A stretch of DNA of 64,000 nt from CAWBJO01 sp963789175 (GCA_963789175.1 CAWBJO010000007.1:620001-684000), one strand, 5' to 3'; positions 1-9,399 are shown, numbered from the stretch's first letter. The notes: generated by a model not told the origin, from the sequence alone. Translations and numbers: made by a program.

Positions 1-448
1 CCGTTCCTTGAAGCAACGGAGCATACTGCGTGTAGAGAGCGTGCGCCGAGGCCGCCGAGCGTGATGCTTCGTTGTACTTGAAATAGTTCTCCGGGCTCGT
101 CCTCGCCCATGCGGGCGCGTCCTTGTCGCTGTCGATCGTGCTCCACATGAGGCCTTCGCGATCGCGCTGCTTTGCACGATCGGACATCTCCCCTTCCATG
201 TTTCTCATCTGCATGGCGCGGTAGGCGTTCTCTGGACCCTGAGCGGCCATGCCGGAGATCGCGCCACCGAGGGCCTGCATCGGGCGCTGCGTCGAGTTGG
301 CGAGCATATTGCCGCCGAGCTGCAGAAACGCATTGGCGCGGGCTGCCTTCATCTGCTCGGGTGTCATGGCAGGAGCGATGCTGCCGAACGTGCCGCCCCC
401 GTACTGGAGGCCGACGAGGCCGTTGCTGATGTTATCCCAAAAGCTCAT
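1..448 (-). CDS. Phage structural protein, truncated by left window edge
   Basis: The gene reads from an ATG at 446-448 leftwards off the window; 149 codons are visible without a stop. A GGAAAAG ribosome site lies 5 bases before the ATG. The protein begins MSFWDNISNGLVGLQYGGG and is rich in Gly, Ala and Gln with short predicted helices, as in many phage internal virion or tail-assembly proteins. I do not recognise a named family. It follows the M15-peptidase virion gene by 24 bases on the same strand, so it is probably part of the same late operon of the prophage. Confidence 0.6.
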   Translation of the reverse strand, partial: MSFWDNISNGLVGLQYGGGTFGSIAPAMTPEQMKAARANAFLQLGGNMLANSTQRPMQALGGAISGMAAQGPENAYRAMQMRNMEGEMSDRAKQRDREGLMWSTIDSDKDAPAWARTSPENYFKYNEASRSAASAHALYTQYAPLLQGT

Positions 449-472
449 GTGTTCTTTTCCTTTTTCAAGCCA

Positions 473-2287
473 CTAAGCACTGACTCCCTGCCGTCGCAGG
501 AGATGATTGCGCTGGCGGATGATCTCGAAATGATCAAACCGATTGACCGGCACGGGCAAAGCGGCCTGCACCGTGTCGTAAACGTCGGCCGGGTTAGAGG
601 ATGGCCGCACAGAAGGCGGCATGCTCCGAATATCGGCGTAGGTCGCGCGAGAGGAGTACGGATTGGTGTAGGGTCGTCGCATCAACGCGAGTTCAGGCCA
701 GTTGGACTCGCGTGGGATCGAGGGCAGAGGTGGCGCCTGCGGAGCTGGCGTGCGCGCCTGGTTGTTCGGCGTTCTACTGGCCGACGCAAACCTTGTGTCG
801 CGACCCTGCTGGCCCGGTTGTTTGGTCCGTGTGCCTGGCTGCCGTTTGGCGGGACCGTAAAAGCCAGGAGGCGTGATGCTCAAAGGGCCACCGAAGCTGT
901 CGGGGAGAATGGTGCGCGGGGCTCCTACGCCATCGGGGATGATTTTCTGCGGCGCATTGAGTTGAGCCATCTGCTGCGCCTGCGGCGGCGACATCGGCGG
1001 AGCAACGCGACGGCCGGGATAGGACGAGCCAGCGACATCGGCAATGCCGTACCTGCCATCAAGTGGAGGCGCCGGACGTGGGGCGAGCGAACCAAAAGCA
1101 GAGGGATCGACCTGATTGCCTGCAAACTGGCGGGAAGGCGCTGCGCCGTACTCGCCCGTGGTAAGGCGAGGCTGAGCATAGCCGGGATTGTTGGCGATGA
1201 CCTGCGCCTGCGAGAGCATGCGTGCGGTCGTGGGGTCCTGCGAACCGAACGCACCAGGGCCAACCATGTTGCCGGCGAATTGCGACGAGGGCTTTGGCCT
1301 CGCGTAAGGCCCATCGAAATTGATCTGCTGCCGAGCATAATCAACGGCGGTTGGAAACATGCGCCGCTCCAGGGTGTTGAGGCCCGGGACGAAATCGGAT
1401 GGGGCCGAGGGCGGCGCTGCCGAGGAGTTCGCCATGACCGGTTGGGGCATTGAGCGAGCTGATATGGGCGTCGGCGTATGAGGTCGCGCCGGAAGCGACG
1501 GGGCAAACTCGCGGCGAGCCAGTTGAGCGAAGTCCCTGAGGTCTGCGAGCTGTTGAGGCGGAGCTCCTGTCGGGGCGCCACCCATCGGAACAGGACGTGC
1601 TGAAGGCTGCATTGCCATGTCGATGCTGGCAAGTGAGGCGGGGCGTTGATCGTAGGCGTTCGGCTGCGAGCCGATGTTCGCGACGCGGTCGGGCGTGGCC
1701 CCAAACCCACCGCCGGGCATTTGCTTGCTGCCTAGCCGGATGTCATCGGCCACTGTCCGCCGCGGCTTGCTTGGCGCCCCATAGATGCCAAGCGCGCCGC
1801 CGTAGTCCCCCATCTCGACATGCGGCTGATCTAAGCCCTGAGGCCGCACGCCAAGACCGAGGATCGAGGCATTCTCGCGCAGATAGTTGCGGATCGGGCC
1901 GCGGTTGGTGTCGACGGCAAGGCCATATTGGTGATTGGATGCGCCAGGCGGCGCCGCTATCCCGCCAACACCTGCCTTGTACCGATCATAGTAGCCCTGC
2001 TGCACGGCGTTCGACCGCGTGCCCTCGTTGAACAAATTCCGCTGCACCAGGCCGAGATTGTTCGCCGCGACGAGGCCATTGAACAGGCGGTTTGCAAAGC
2101 CGGGCTGAAAGTTGGCGTTGATGTTGCCGAAGCTGTTGAAAACGTCGCGCTGGTAGTTCTGCTGGTTCTGGATCATGCCGCGACGAGCGGCTGCGAAGGG
2201 ATCGGAAGCAAAGCTGCCGGACTGCAGTGCAGTCCCGGACCGCAATGCAGACCCAACTCCGCTACCGGCGTTGCGCGTGCCGGTCAT
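473..2287 (-). CDS. Phage virion protein with D-Ala-D-Ala carboxypeptidase (M15) domain
   Basis: The 604-codon frame has an M15/VanY-like zinc peptidase core near residues 110-160: the SNHQYGLAVD stretch supplies the His and Asp ligands and PHVEMGDY supplies the later His-x-Glu. The rest is long, Pro/Ala/Gln-rich and low complexity, as in phage virion or tail-tip proteins that carry a lytic domain. It probably cuts peptidoglycan peptides during phage entry. Reading upstream of the first ATG stays open and protein-like back to 2503. A better start is the ATG at 2504, which overlaps the previous stop as TAATG but lies in another frame, so a single-base shift near the G run 2454-2457 is likely. 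Confidence 0.65.
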   Translation of the reverse strand: MTGTRNAGSGVGSALRSGTALQSGSFASDPFAAARRGMIQNQQNYQRDVFNSFGNINANFQPGFANRLFNGLVAANNLGLVQRNLFNEGTRSNAVQQGYYDRYKAGVGGIAAPPGASNHQYGLAVDTNRGPIRNYLRENASILGLGVRPQGLDQPHVEMGDYGGALGIYGAPSKPRRTVADDIRLGSKQMPGGGFGATPDRVANIGSQPNAYDQRPASLASIDMAMQPSARPVPMGGAPTGAPPQQLADLRDFAQLARREFAPSLPARPHTPTPISARSMPQPVMANSSAAPPSAPSDFVPGLNTLERRMFPTAVDYARQQINFDGPYARPKPSSQFAGNMVGPGAFGSQDPTTARMLSQAQVIANNPGYAQPRLTTGEYGAAPSRQFAGNQVDPSAFGSLAPRPAPPLDGRYGIADVAGSSYPGRRVAPPMSPPQAQQMAQLNAPQKIIPDGVGAPRTILPDSFGGPLSITPPGFYGPAKRQPGTRTKQPGQQGRDTRFASASRTPNNQARTPAPQAPPLPSIPRESNWPELALMRRPYTNPYSSRATYADIRSMPPSVRPSSNPADVYDTVQAALPVPVNRFDHFEIIRQRNHLLRRQGVSA

Positions 2288-2503
2288 GGAGGCAAGAGAG
2301 CCTCGAGGGCTGGCGGTGACCGAGCCGCCGCCAGTGGCGCGATTGCCGACGCCGGCGGAACGAGCAGCCTCGTGAGCCGCATTGGCGGCGGCCTGAACGC
2401 CACGAGTAGACGCCTGAGAGGCGACTGGGCCACGAGCGCCCAGTTGGCTTGGCGGGGCCGTTGAAGTTGGCGACCCTGGAGCCGGTAACGACGCCTGAGG
2501 GCA

Positions 2504-2818
2504 TTAGGGGCGCTCCTCTGTAGATTTGCCGAGGAGTCCCATTGCGTGGGCGTGTTCTCGCGCCTTTGTCAGATCAGAAATCAGTCGATCAAGGTGGCGA
2601 ACGCCGAGACTGACATACCGGGCGGTGCCCTTCATGCCGTTGAGCGAATGCCGGCCGGAGTCGTCTCGCACCACGGCAATGTTGCAAAGGTCGACCCCGT
2701 TGTATTCGGTCAGCTCGACCTCGACGCGCTCCAGGGAGTTCTTGTGAAAGCTGCCGATCTTGTGTCGATAGCGCGGCGGCCGGTTCATTTTCGGCGCGGA
2801 GTGAGGTGTGAGGTTCAT
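2504..2818 (-). CDS. PC4/p15-like ssDNA-binding protein of the prophage
   Basis: A 104-aa protein starting at the ATG of a TGA/ATG overlap with the replication gene (ATG 2816-2818). Residues 25-90 resemble the transcriptional coactivator p15 (PC4) fold: KNSLERVEVELTEYNG, then a strand with CNIAVVRDD and a final helix SLGVRHLDRLISDL. Family members bind single-stranded DNA as dimers. Its place directly after dnaB and the replication gene suggests a role in phage DNA replication or late transcription. The gene is intact, unlike its upstream neighbours. Family assignment is by eye from the conserved strand pattern. Confidence 0.6.
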   Translation of the reverse strand: MNLTPHSAPKMNRPPRYRHKIGSFHKNSLERVEVELTEYNGVDLCNIAVVRDDSGRHSLNGMKGTARYVSLGVRHLDRLISDLTKAREHAHAMGLLGKSTEERP

Positions 2819-3695
2819 GCGCGCGCTCCTTGGGCAAGTGCGGACTGGAGTTCCCGAGTGACGAACTCCGGTGGCAACTTGCAGCCTCGTTTGCCGGGGG
2901 CCGGGCCCCACTGGGGCGGCCAGAGTCTGGTTTTCGTCGCCGCTTGGGCGTTGCGCTGCCAATCCGCGCTGCTGAACGTCTTGGGATCCGGCGGCGGCGG
3001 GATATTTCCGCAGAGCCGCCTCGATGTAGCTTACCGGGTCAGGCGTGCCTGCTCCCTGCGCAGCCCTCACCGCGGCCAGCAGTTCTTTCTTTGCCAACGC
3101 AGTTGGCGTTCGCTTCTGCCATTTGCCGATCAGAGATCGCTGCTGAGGCTCAGAAAGAGGGCTGTGAGAGAGAAGGCTGAGAGCTTCCTTCCAAATCTGT
3201 CCACTCACTGACGGCGCCGAGGCGCCCGCTTCGTCAGAAGCGGAACTCTCTCCGTAAGGAATACTACGGGTAAGGACGGGTTGGGTGACACCCATGTCAC
3301 CGTTTCTTGTCGCAGATGTCACCGTTTCGGCTGTAAAGGGTGACACCATGTCATCGTTTGCCACGGCCGGTTTTTCCGGCTCTGGCTCCCTCCTCGGCGA
3401 CTGGTTTGGCGTCTGGGAGACGGTCAATGGCTGCGAGGTCGAACCGATACTCGGTCGGCCGATTGCGTCCTCCGCCCTTACGCACGACGACCAGGAGACC
3501 GGCCTCCCTGAACTCGTCCATGATGCGCTGGACCTGGCGCTCGCTGAGCTCAGCCTCGCTCGCTACCGTGGCGATGGATGGATAGATGCTCGTCCCGTCA
3601 TCATTGGCAACATCAGCGAGCTTGATGGCCACGATCTTTCGAGAGGGGGAACCCCAACGCTTTGGCAGGACTCGGGAAATGACTCGAATGCTCAT
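2815..3695 (-). pseudogene. Phage winged-helix replication protein, two frameshifts
   Basis: The gene starts at ATG 3693-3695, overlapping the dnaB stop as ATGA. Residues 1-90 are a helix-turn-helix domain typical of phage primosomal or replication-initiation proteins (ASEAELSERQVQRIMDEF). Near 3420-3430 the protein continues in a second frame (EPEKPAVANDDMVSPF, GDMGVTQ). Near 2990-3002, in a GGC repeat, it moves to a third frame that gives a convincing tail (SSADWQRNAQAAT, RLWPPQWGPAPGKRG) ending at TGA 2815-2817. Each frame alone gives a poor ending, so the three pieces are one gene. Whether the shifts are real decay or base-calling errors cannot be told from sequence alone. Confidence 0.65.
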
Positions 3696-5145
3696 GCCGC
3701 CAACTCCTGTTCGGAGAAGTCGGCGGGATCGCGCACCACATTGGAGGCCATGTCGCACCACAGCTCGATGGTCCCAATTGGGCCGTTGCGCTGCTTTTCG
3801 ATGAGGATTTCTAGCCGATTGCGTTCGACGTCCAGATCCGCCATGCGATCAGCTTCTGCGCAGGTATCGTCCTGCAGCTTCTTGCGCTCGAGGTAGTAGG
3901 CGGGCCTGTACGCAAACATCGCTGTGTCAGCGTCCTGCTCGATCGAGCCGGACTCCCTAAGATCCGACAATTGCGGGCGCTTATCGTCTCGCGCCTCGGT
4001 ACTTCTGTTGAGTTGGGCCAGTGCGAATGTCGGGCACATCAAGTCGCTTGGCCATTTCGGCGAGCCGCGAGGAGATCTCGGTGAACTCGGAGACCTTCGA
4101 CTGACAGCCGGGGTGGCGCATCTTGTGGATGTGATCGACAACCACAAGATCGAGTGATTTGCCCTTCCGCTCGAACTTGGCTTTGGCGATCTGTGCCCTG
4201 GCCTCGACTTCTGAGGCGGTCAGGCCTGGTGCTTCTTCAATGACAAGAGGCCATCCTCTCAGTTCCTCGGCTGCGCTTGCAAGCCACCGTGCAGCCTCTG
4301 CTCATCGACGTTCCCCTCCAGGATGTTTTTGTAGGGGATCGAAGTTGACGCCGTCCGGCGCCCACAGGCGGCAGGAGACAAAACGCGGTGTGATTTGCGC
4401 CGTCGGCATTTCAAGGGAGGCATAGAAAACACCCCCTCCACGAGCAGCCACGTTGTAGGCGATCTGGCGTGGCAAGAGCGGTCTTACCCATGGAGGGTCG
4501 CGCACCCAGCACGATGTACTCGCCTCGGTGAAATCCGCCCGTGAACTTGTCGAGGACGCCAATGCCGGTTTTGACAGCGTTGGGATCAGCCTCGCCGGCT
4601 CGCATGCGATTGACACGCGTAACCAGGTCGGCCGCTGCTTCGCCGATGGAAAAGCTGGTCTTTCGTTCGCTACCATCCTCAAAGAGTCGTTGGATGCTCT
4701 CGACATGTGCGGCCATGGCCCGGCCGAAAGCTATTGTCCGGCGATACCACCCCCGCTTCCTCAATGAAGTCTCTGGGCGGCGCCAATGGCTTCGCGCCGA
4801 GCAGCTAGATCGCGAATGACATCGGCATACGCGCGCGCCGATAGTGGCGTTGCTGCGTTTGCAGCGAGGTTTGCCAAGTATTTGGTTCCGCCCAGTTCAT
4901 CGAGCGTCTTGTCCTGCTCGAATGCATTCTTGACGGTGACAAAGCCCGCCACTTTGCCGGCGGCCGCCAACATATCAATCGCCGCGTATATCCGCGCGTG
5001 AACGGGCTCGGCGAAGTGATCTGGCCTCAACGACCGTACAAGTGGCCATGTCGAGGCGCTGTCAACAAGCAATGCGCCTAGAACCCCCTGCTCCGCCTCG
5101 ATGTTCACGAAGCGGCGGCGAGTCTGATTGTCCGGCCACACTCAC
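3692..5145 (-). pseudogene. dnaB: Replicative DNA helicase DnaB, phage type, about six frameshifts
   Basis: The pieces together give a DnaB-type helicase. The N-terminal domain (NIEAEQGVLGALLVD) is near 5100. The Walker A motif GARPSMGKTAL is near 4500. QIAYNVAARGGGVFYASLEM is near 4450. Walker B, LDLVVVDHIHKMRH, is near 4120-4155. The tail has LAQLNRSTEARDDKRPQL and DADTAMFAYRP, with a stop at 3692. The frame changes near 5110, 4762, 4500, 4320, 4290 and 4035. Between these points every segment is good protein, including a 40-residue stretch over 4155-4290. The likely start is GTG 5143-5145. DnaB would unwind the phage replication fork. As written it cannot make a working enzyme. Confidence 0.7.
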
Positions 5146-5212
5146 GCTCGCTCTCTCACGTGCAGGGAAAACCGGCGGCGATCCAATCAGTCAAATACTG
5201 GTGTGGGATGCT

Positions 5213-5380
5213 TTACCGGCCCAAAGGGAAGCTCTGCGCACGACGGATCGCGCAGCGTGCTTCGGGGAGTTCAACGGTCATCGGCCTCGTCTCATCATGA
5301 GGCAGGCCCTTGATATGCAGGCGGTGGACAACATCTACAGCCGCCTTGCATGTCGTCGCTCGAAACGGTATGATTTTCAT
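5213..5380 (-). CDS. Small prophage protein, function unknown
   Basis: A 55-aa protein starting MKIIPFRATTCKAAVD and ending at TAA 5213. The start is well supported: GGAG stands 5 bases before the ATG (5378-5380). It lies between the excisionase terminator and dnaB on the same strand, the usual place for small early phage proteins. It has no cysteine pair or membrane segment. The C-terminal half (MTVELPEARCAIRRAQSF) looks like a short strand followed by a basic helix. I do not recognise a family. Confidence 0.5.
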   Translation of the reverse strand: MKIIPFRATTCKAAVDVVHRLHIKGLPHDETRPMTVELPEARCAIRRAQSFPLGR

Positions 5381-5431
5381 GTTCACTCCAATTTCTCTGC
5401 CGGTCTCCAAACCGGGCCTTCTCAAAAAGAG

Positions 5432-5454
5432 CGCCGCCCTTCGGTGGGGCGGCG
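5432..5454. terminator. Bidirectional hairpin terminator after the excisionase gene
   Basis: CGCCGCCC (5432-5439) pairs with GGGCGGCG (5447-5454) across a 7-base loop. TTTT follows on the plus side and, after a short GCTC-like spacer, TTTTT follows on the minus side. It stands just past the likely excisionase stop at 5467-5469, which supports that stop. Confidence 0.65.
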
Positions 5455-5466
5455 TTTTCATGTTCG

Positions 5467-5665
5467 CTAAGCAGCTCGGGCTGAGTTTGATATTCGGTGG
5501 TCGAACCAAAGCGGTGTTCCTTAGCCATGCATCAAGGTCGGCCGGGTCATAGATGACCCGCTTTCCGATTTTGATGAACTTTGGGCCTCCACCCGTGAGG
5601 CGAAGCTTTTCGAGGGTGGATTTGCCAACAGAGCAACGTGCTGCAGCATCGGCGGTGCTGAGCAT
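5467..5665 (-). pseudogene. Excisionase-like helix-turn-helix protein, frameshifted
   Basis: Starting at ATG 5663-5665, the protein MLSTADAAARCSVGKSTLEK with KFIKIGKRVIYDPADLDAWL is a classic AlpA/excisionase MerR-type DNA-binding domain (helix_turn_helix_17). It would direct prophage excision together with the integrase. After AWL the expected tail continues in another frame (KEHRFGSTTEYQ), and a third frame gives SNSARAA and a stop at 5467-5469, directly before a terminator. The start-to-stop distance is consistent with two missing bases. Confidence 0.6.
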
Positions 5666-5857
5666 CCTGTCAAGGAAATATCGGAAACTGACATTCAACC
5701 TCTCCAACAACGACGGGAAACTCCCGACTGTTGGAGGAAAGATGCACGACTGCAGCCTAATGGAGCGAGTAACGACTATGGAGGTCAGTGCAGGCTCCGT
5801 ATGGAGGACATCTCCATAGGACACCTCTTTGCGTCAAGAAATGTTTCGGGGATTTAT

Positions 5858-6109
5858 TTAACGCCGGCGCGCGGTTTCGATTTTCGCTGGGGATATTTCT
5901 TTCCCATAGATCCGCTGTTGAAGCGCGTTCCAAGCTGATCCTCGGATTCCCCACTTTCGTGCCCTTTCGACAACTCCGCCAGCAGCGTCCTTCACTGACG
6001 AGCAATCTTGTTTTTGACAATTGACGGGCATTTCCTCGATCAACTTTCGCATCTTGGGCTTCGAAGGATCGCGAAATGTCGCCAATCTGGCTTTTTCTGT
6101 CGCTCCCAC
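5858..6109 (-). CDS. Hypothetical prophage protein
   Basis: An 83-codon frame from GTG 6109 to TAA 5858. The middle and end (DAAGGVVERARKWGIRG, WNALQQRIYGKEIS) read like a small helical protein and differ from the composition of the opposite frames. It lies upstream of the excisionase on the same strand. No family recognised and no convincing ribosome site, so it may be a remnant. Confidence 0.35.
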   Translation of the reverse strand: MGATEKARLATFRDPSKPKMRKLIEEMPVNCQKQDCSSVKDAAGGVVERARKWGIRGSAWNALQQRIYGKEISPAKIETARRR

Positions 6110-6878
6110 GGTAGGTAGGGCGAGTTAAGCAGGCATTCAAGCTCTCCGTCGGTTACAAAAATCCAATGACTGGCTTGGGCTAACCTCGATTTCGGTGAGA
6201 ATGGATTTTGCCGGGTTCATTTGGCCCATGCCAAAAACGAGTTCCCCATCGTTCCGTGTTCCAGTGCGAAGCTGGCAGTCGGTTTCCCCACGGGCCCACC
6301 ATCGAAGGGGCGTAAAACTGGACTAAGTTCACCTGACCTCAACCAAGTCACCATTTTCAGCTGTAACTTCCGTGCTAATGGCAGCCGATTCGTTGCGGAT
6401 CTGGCCGACTCATCTCCAAAGCTGGCCGAGCTCCTCTTCGTTGCGATCCACTCCTACCGAATTATCGGTGGCGATAGCTGGGTCTAATGGCGTCCCCCGT
6501 CCTCCGGAACTGGACGCATAGGGCTCGGCGCTCTAAGGTCCGGTCGTCGCTCAGCAAGCAAGTTGCTAGCAACGTGAATCTCTGTTCCCGTCCAGCTCCT
6601 CAGGCGGCGGGAAGCCGCGGCGGCATAATGCTCGTACGGTACTCTTGGTCGTTCCACTCATCGGAAATTATGCGCCTGGCCGACTGCTTAGCGCCCGCAG
6701 CAAGAAACATATAGCCAGGGTTGATCGTACGGCCAAACGCGTTTTTTCGTTCGGCCCAGAACTTCATATCACAACATCGCACTCATCGCCACACCTTGCG
6801 ATCACCAGAGGAGCGCGGGGAAACCGGTGGTGTATTCCGGCTTGTCGGGTGGCCGCCCTATCCCCACGCGTTCACAAA
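6110..6878. other. Prophage interval without a confident gene
   Basis: About 770 bases between the integrase and the last small prophage gene. A minus-strand frame from about 6767 to 6600 (55 codons, starting MKFWAERKNAFGRT) is protein-like, but has no family match and a weak start. Plus-strand frames here have poor composition. Given the density of frameshifts in this element, broken small phage genes may be hidden here. Confidence 0.4.
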
Positions 6879-8181
6879 CTACTTCCGTCGCCGCAGCTTG
6901 GTAACTGAAGCGGCAGGCTTACCTGTCTCACCCATGGCAGCCGCAATGCGGGCGCCGATACGATTGCTCGCCCGCCGAAGCGGGTTGTCCGCGACGTGAG
7001 CGTACCTAGCGGTTACTTGTGGGCTTGAGTGGCCGAGAAGCTTGCCAACGAGTTGGAGCCCGATGCCGCTGCCGGCGCCGACGCTGGCATGTGTGTGCCT
7101 CAAATCGTGAATGCGGACGTTATCGAGCCCTGCCCGTCGCGAGACCAGCTCCCAAGGACGCTTCAAGTCTGCCCGGTGCGTCTTTGGATCGTCCCCGGGA
7201 ATGATGTACGGCCCCACCTTGGTGAGGTTGCCGAGAACGCCAATGGCCGGCGCGTTCAGAACAACCACCTTGGGGCCCATGCTCCGAATAGTCTTGTGGT
7301 CGGGGAGTTTGAGTACCCCCTGCTCCAGGTCGACATGCTCCCAGCGTGCGTGGAGGATCTCGCGAAGCCGGCATCCCGTCAGGATCAGGAGGCGCAGAGC
7401 CGCAGCGACGTGCTTGGTAATTTTGTTGCGCCGCTTGTCAGCATCCTTGGGCAGGTGCTTGGAGCCCGGCTTGTTGCGGTCAATCGCCCAGGGCAGGCCG
7501 ACCGTCTCCGCCTCACGAATGGCCGCGCCCAGTTTGCCGAGCTCCTCATCGTTCAGGTACCGCTCACGGCGGGTGCCGCCATATCGCTTGATACCCTTGG
7601 CAGGGTTTATGCCCTCAGGCACCAGACCCACCCCCGCACCGAATGAATAGACGGTCCCGATAAGGGCAACCATGTTGTCCGCTTGAACGGGCGTTCGCTT
7701 CAGCTTCAGGTGGAGTTTGGCGATGTCTGCCCGCGAAACCTCCGCGGCCTTCCGCGTCCCCAGTTCAGGAATGACCAGCCGGTTGAGGATGTCCTCGTAG
7801 CCGGCCGCTGTACGGGCTTTGCGCTTGGCCTGGGCGTGGTCCTTGATGAAGGCCTTGGAGAGCTCGGCAGAGCGTGCTCGCCTGCCGCTGGCGGGCTTTC
7901 TCGGCGGCTGGGTCGCGCCCTATCTGCGCTTGTGCAAGGAGTGTCTTGGCCCGCTCACGGGCCTCGTCGGGCGGAATGGTCGCGGCGGATCCGATGGTAA
8001 ACCGCCGCTTGGCAGTCTTACGACCGCGCGGGCCGGGGCGATATTCGATCACCCACGACTTCTCGCCGCTCGGAAACACCCTCAGGCCGAATCCGGTGAG
8101 GCTTTTGTCAAAGATCGTGTAGCGGTCGCTCTTGGGAAGGGCAGCATCAACGGTGCGCTTGGTGAGATTGGCAGTTGCCAT
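6879..8181 (-). pseudogene. int: P4-type tyrosine integrase, one frameshift
   Basis: The start is ATG 8179-8181, with AGGA 4 bases upstream. The N-terminal part is the DUF4102 arm-binding domain (LTKRTVDAALP, GFGLRVFPSGEKSW, KRRFTIG). Near 7870 the frame changes by one base. The second frame gives AELSKAFIKDHAQAKRKAR, the core-binding domain and the catalytic domain. That domain has Arg in LTGCRLREILHARW, the HDLRHTHAS box, LLGHSSPQVT and Tyr in ARYAHV. The enzyme would catalyse site-specific integration at the tRNA 3' end found at 8394-8428, about 210 bases from its start. Without the shift it would be about 430 aa, normal for the family. Confidence 0.75.
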
Positions 8182-8243
8182 GGGTCCTCGAACGGCCATT
8201 CGGGACGGGCTTTACAATTTCGGTAATGGTCACCAGTTCGTCT

Positions 8244-8265
8244 GGGTCGCCACCGGGTCGCCACC
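8244..8265. repeat. Two tandem copies of an 11-base unit
   Basis: GGGTCGCCACC occurs twice head to tail, 63 bases upstream of the integrase start and 130 bases from the attachment site. GGTCGCCA also ends the tRNA fragment at 8428. It may be an arm-type integrase site or a scar of insertion events. Confidence 0.5.
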
Positions 8266-8393
8266 GTTCGCCCATAGTCCCGGCAACGCCCGGAAACTAG
8301 ATGCGATCAAAATGTCCACAGTTCAAGGGTAAAGGTGGCTGTGGAAAACTCCCGGAAACATGCTGGCAACGGCTTCCCTCTATTTCCTAAACT

Positions 8394-8428
8394 GAGGGTC
8401 ACAGGTTCGAATCCTGTCGGGGTCGCCA
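8394..8428 (+). other. Attachment site: 3' end of a tRNA gene (attR-like)
   Basis: These 35 bases form an intact T-arm (ACAGG, loop TTCGAAT, CCTGT), an acceptor strand CGGGGTC, a discriminator base and CCA. Upstream sequence cannot form the anticodon or D arms of the same tRNA, so this is only a 3'-end copy. Such copies are left at the far end of elements that integrate into tRNA genes. It lies next to the integrase; the intact tRNA would be to the left, outside the window. Confidence 0.65.
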
Positions 8429-8636
8429 GTCAACTATCCGAAAAATGACCACACAAGCGGCCACCAAGGCATACCAACGTAGATCGTTGAGGATTTGGTC
8501 TCAGGCGAACCAGAAGCGCACGCCTGCGATTGCAATCGAATAACTTTTCGATAGCAGGCGTCCCAGGCTAGGCTGCGACGTCTCGCGCGCAACGACCCGG
8601 CGGCTCTCGCAGTTGGAACGGCGCACCAAAGTGAGA

Positions 8637-8667
8637 GAGCCCGGTCGGCTAGTGCCTGACCGGGCTC
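8637..8667. terminator. Strong hairpin after the 8680-8982 gene
   Basis: GAGCCCGGTC (8637-8646) and GACCGGGCTC (8658-8667) form a perfect 10-base stem with an 11-base loop. It lies just past the minus-strand gene ending at 8680. There is no clear T run, so the termination mode is uncertain. Confidence 0.5.
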
Positions 8668-8679
8668 AGCTACAGCCAA

Positions 8680-8982
8680 CTAGTGCTTTGTCGCGTGAAT
8701 AATTATCGAGCCTTGAGACACCTTTGGCGCATCTACGCCAATGTTGCCGGCGTTTTTCGCGATCCATTCCTTCGCTACTCGACCGCTTTCTTCAGTACCT
8801 GCCCTGTCTTGGCAAACGGTCATCGAAAGCCCGCCCTCACCGCTGCTGCTACGGGCAAGCGTGTAACTCTCAAATCCTTTGACTGAGCGCATAAGGTTTT
8901 CAACCTCTGTCTTACGCTGCTCCAACAACGAAAACAGTTCTTTCGAACCGTCGCCAGTGTATGTTCTGACTACGACGTCCAT
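8680..8982 (-). CDS. Conserved small protein, ferredoxin-fold-like (ABM type)
   Basis: A 100-aa protein starting MDVVVRTYTGDGSKELF, with GGAA 8 bases before the ATG at 8980-8982. An earlier TTG at 8994 would add four residues and is less likely. The pattern of a beta strand, a helix with SLLEQRKTEVENLMRSVKGF, strands YTLARSS and LSMTVCQD, and a second helix is that of dimeric alpha/beta-barrel proteins of the antibiotic-biosynthesis-monooxygenase type. Similar short proteins are common in rhizobia with no known role. It stands alone between the attachment site and the halohydrin-dehalogenase gene, with a hairpin behind it. Confidence 0.6.
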   Translation of the reverse strand: MDVVVRTYTGDGSKELFSLLEQRKTEVENLMRSVKGFESYTLARSSSGEGGLSMTVCQDRAGTEESGRVAKEWIAKNAGNIGVDAPKVSQGSIIIHATKH

Positions 8983-9168
8983 AATGAGTTCCAATTCAAC
9001 TGATGGCGTTCATTTCCCGAACGCGAGGGGTGGACAGCATCGATCTGAGCCCACGGCTCTGGTCCTGCAGTCCTGTGTTCCCAACATGGGGATCCCATCG
9101 ACCTTTTACGATGTATTGTTTGCAGCGCACAACGGGGAATGCACCCCAAGTGGCTGGCATACTGACTC

Positions 9169-9399
9169 TTATTGAGCTCCGCGCCGATTTTCTTGCGCGA
9201 TGTGTGCTGTCCCATCTCGTTTCTCGAGTCCCTGCTTGATCCCTGCATGGGCCATCTCGTTGCGGTGAACCATCAGCGTCCTGGCCGTCTCGGATGCCTT
9301 GTCCCACCGCCTGACACGCAGATCAGGTCGAGTCGAGGACCGCTTTCGAATGTCGCAGTCGGCAAGATACTTAGAAGCGATCAGTCGGACGAACAGCAT
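9169..9399 (-). CDS. Hypothetical protein
   Basis: A 76-codon frame from ATG 9397-9399, with GGAG 5 bases upstream. The protein starts MLFVRLIASKYLADCD and continues with RRWDKASETARTLMVHRN and HAGIKQGLEKRDGTAHIA, a charged helical composition. No family is recognised. It is divergent from the halohydrin-dehalogenase gene. The flanking bases 8983-9168 and 9400-9552 show no other gene. Confidence 0.4.
   Translation of the reverse strand: MLFVRLIASKYLADCDIRKRSSTRPDLRVRRWDKASETARTLMVHRNEMAHAGIKQGLEKRDGTAHIAQENRRGAQ

Noticed and set aside
2504..3427. Single 307-codon protein joining a replication and a PC4 part
   Set aside because: Its middle (about 2820-3000) is non-natural, while another frame there gives the conserved end of the replication protein and a stop overlapping the PC4 start.
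8376..8428. Functional tRNA gene
   Set aside because: Only the T-arm and acceptor 3' strand are present; upstream bases do not form anticodon or D arms.
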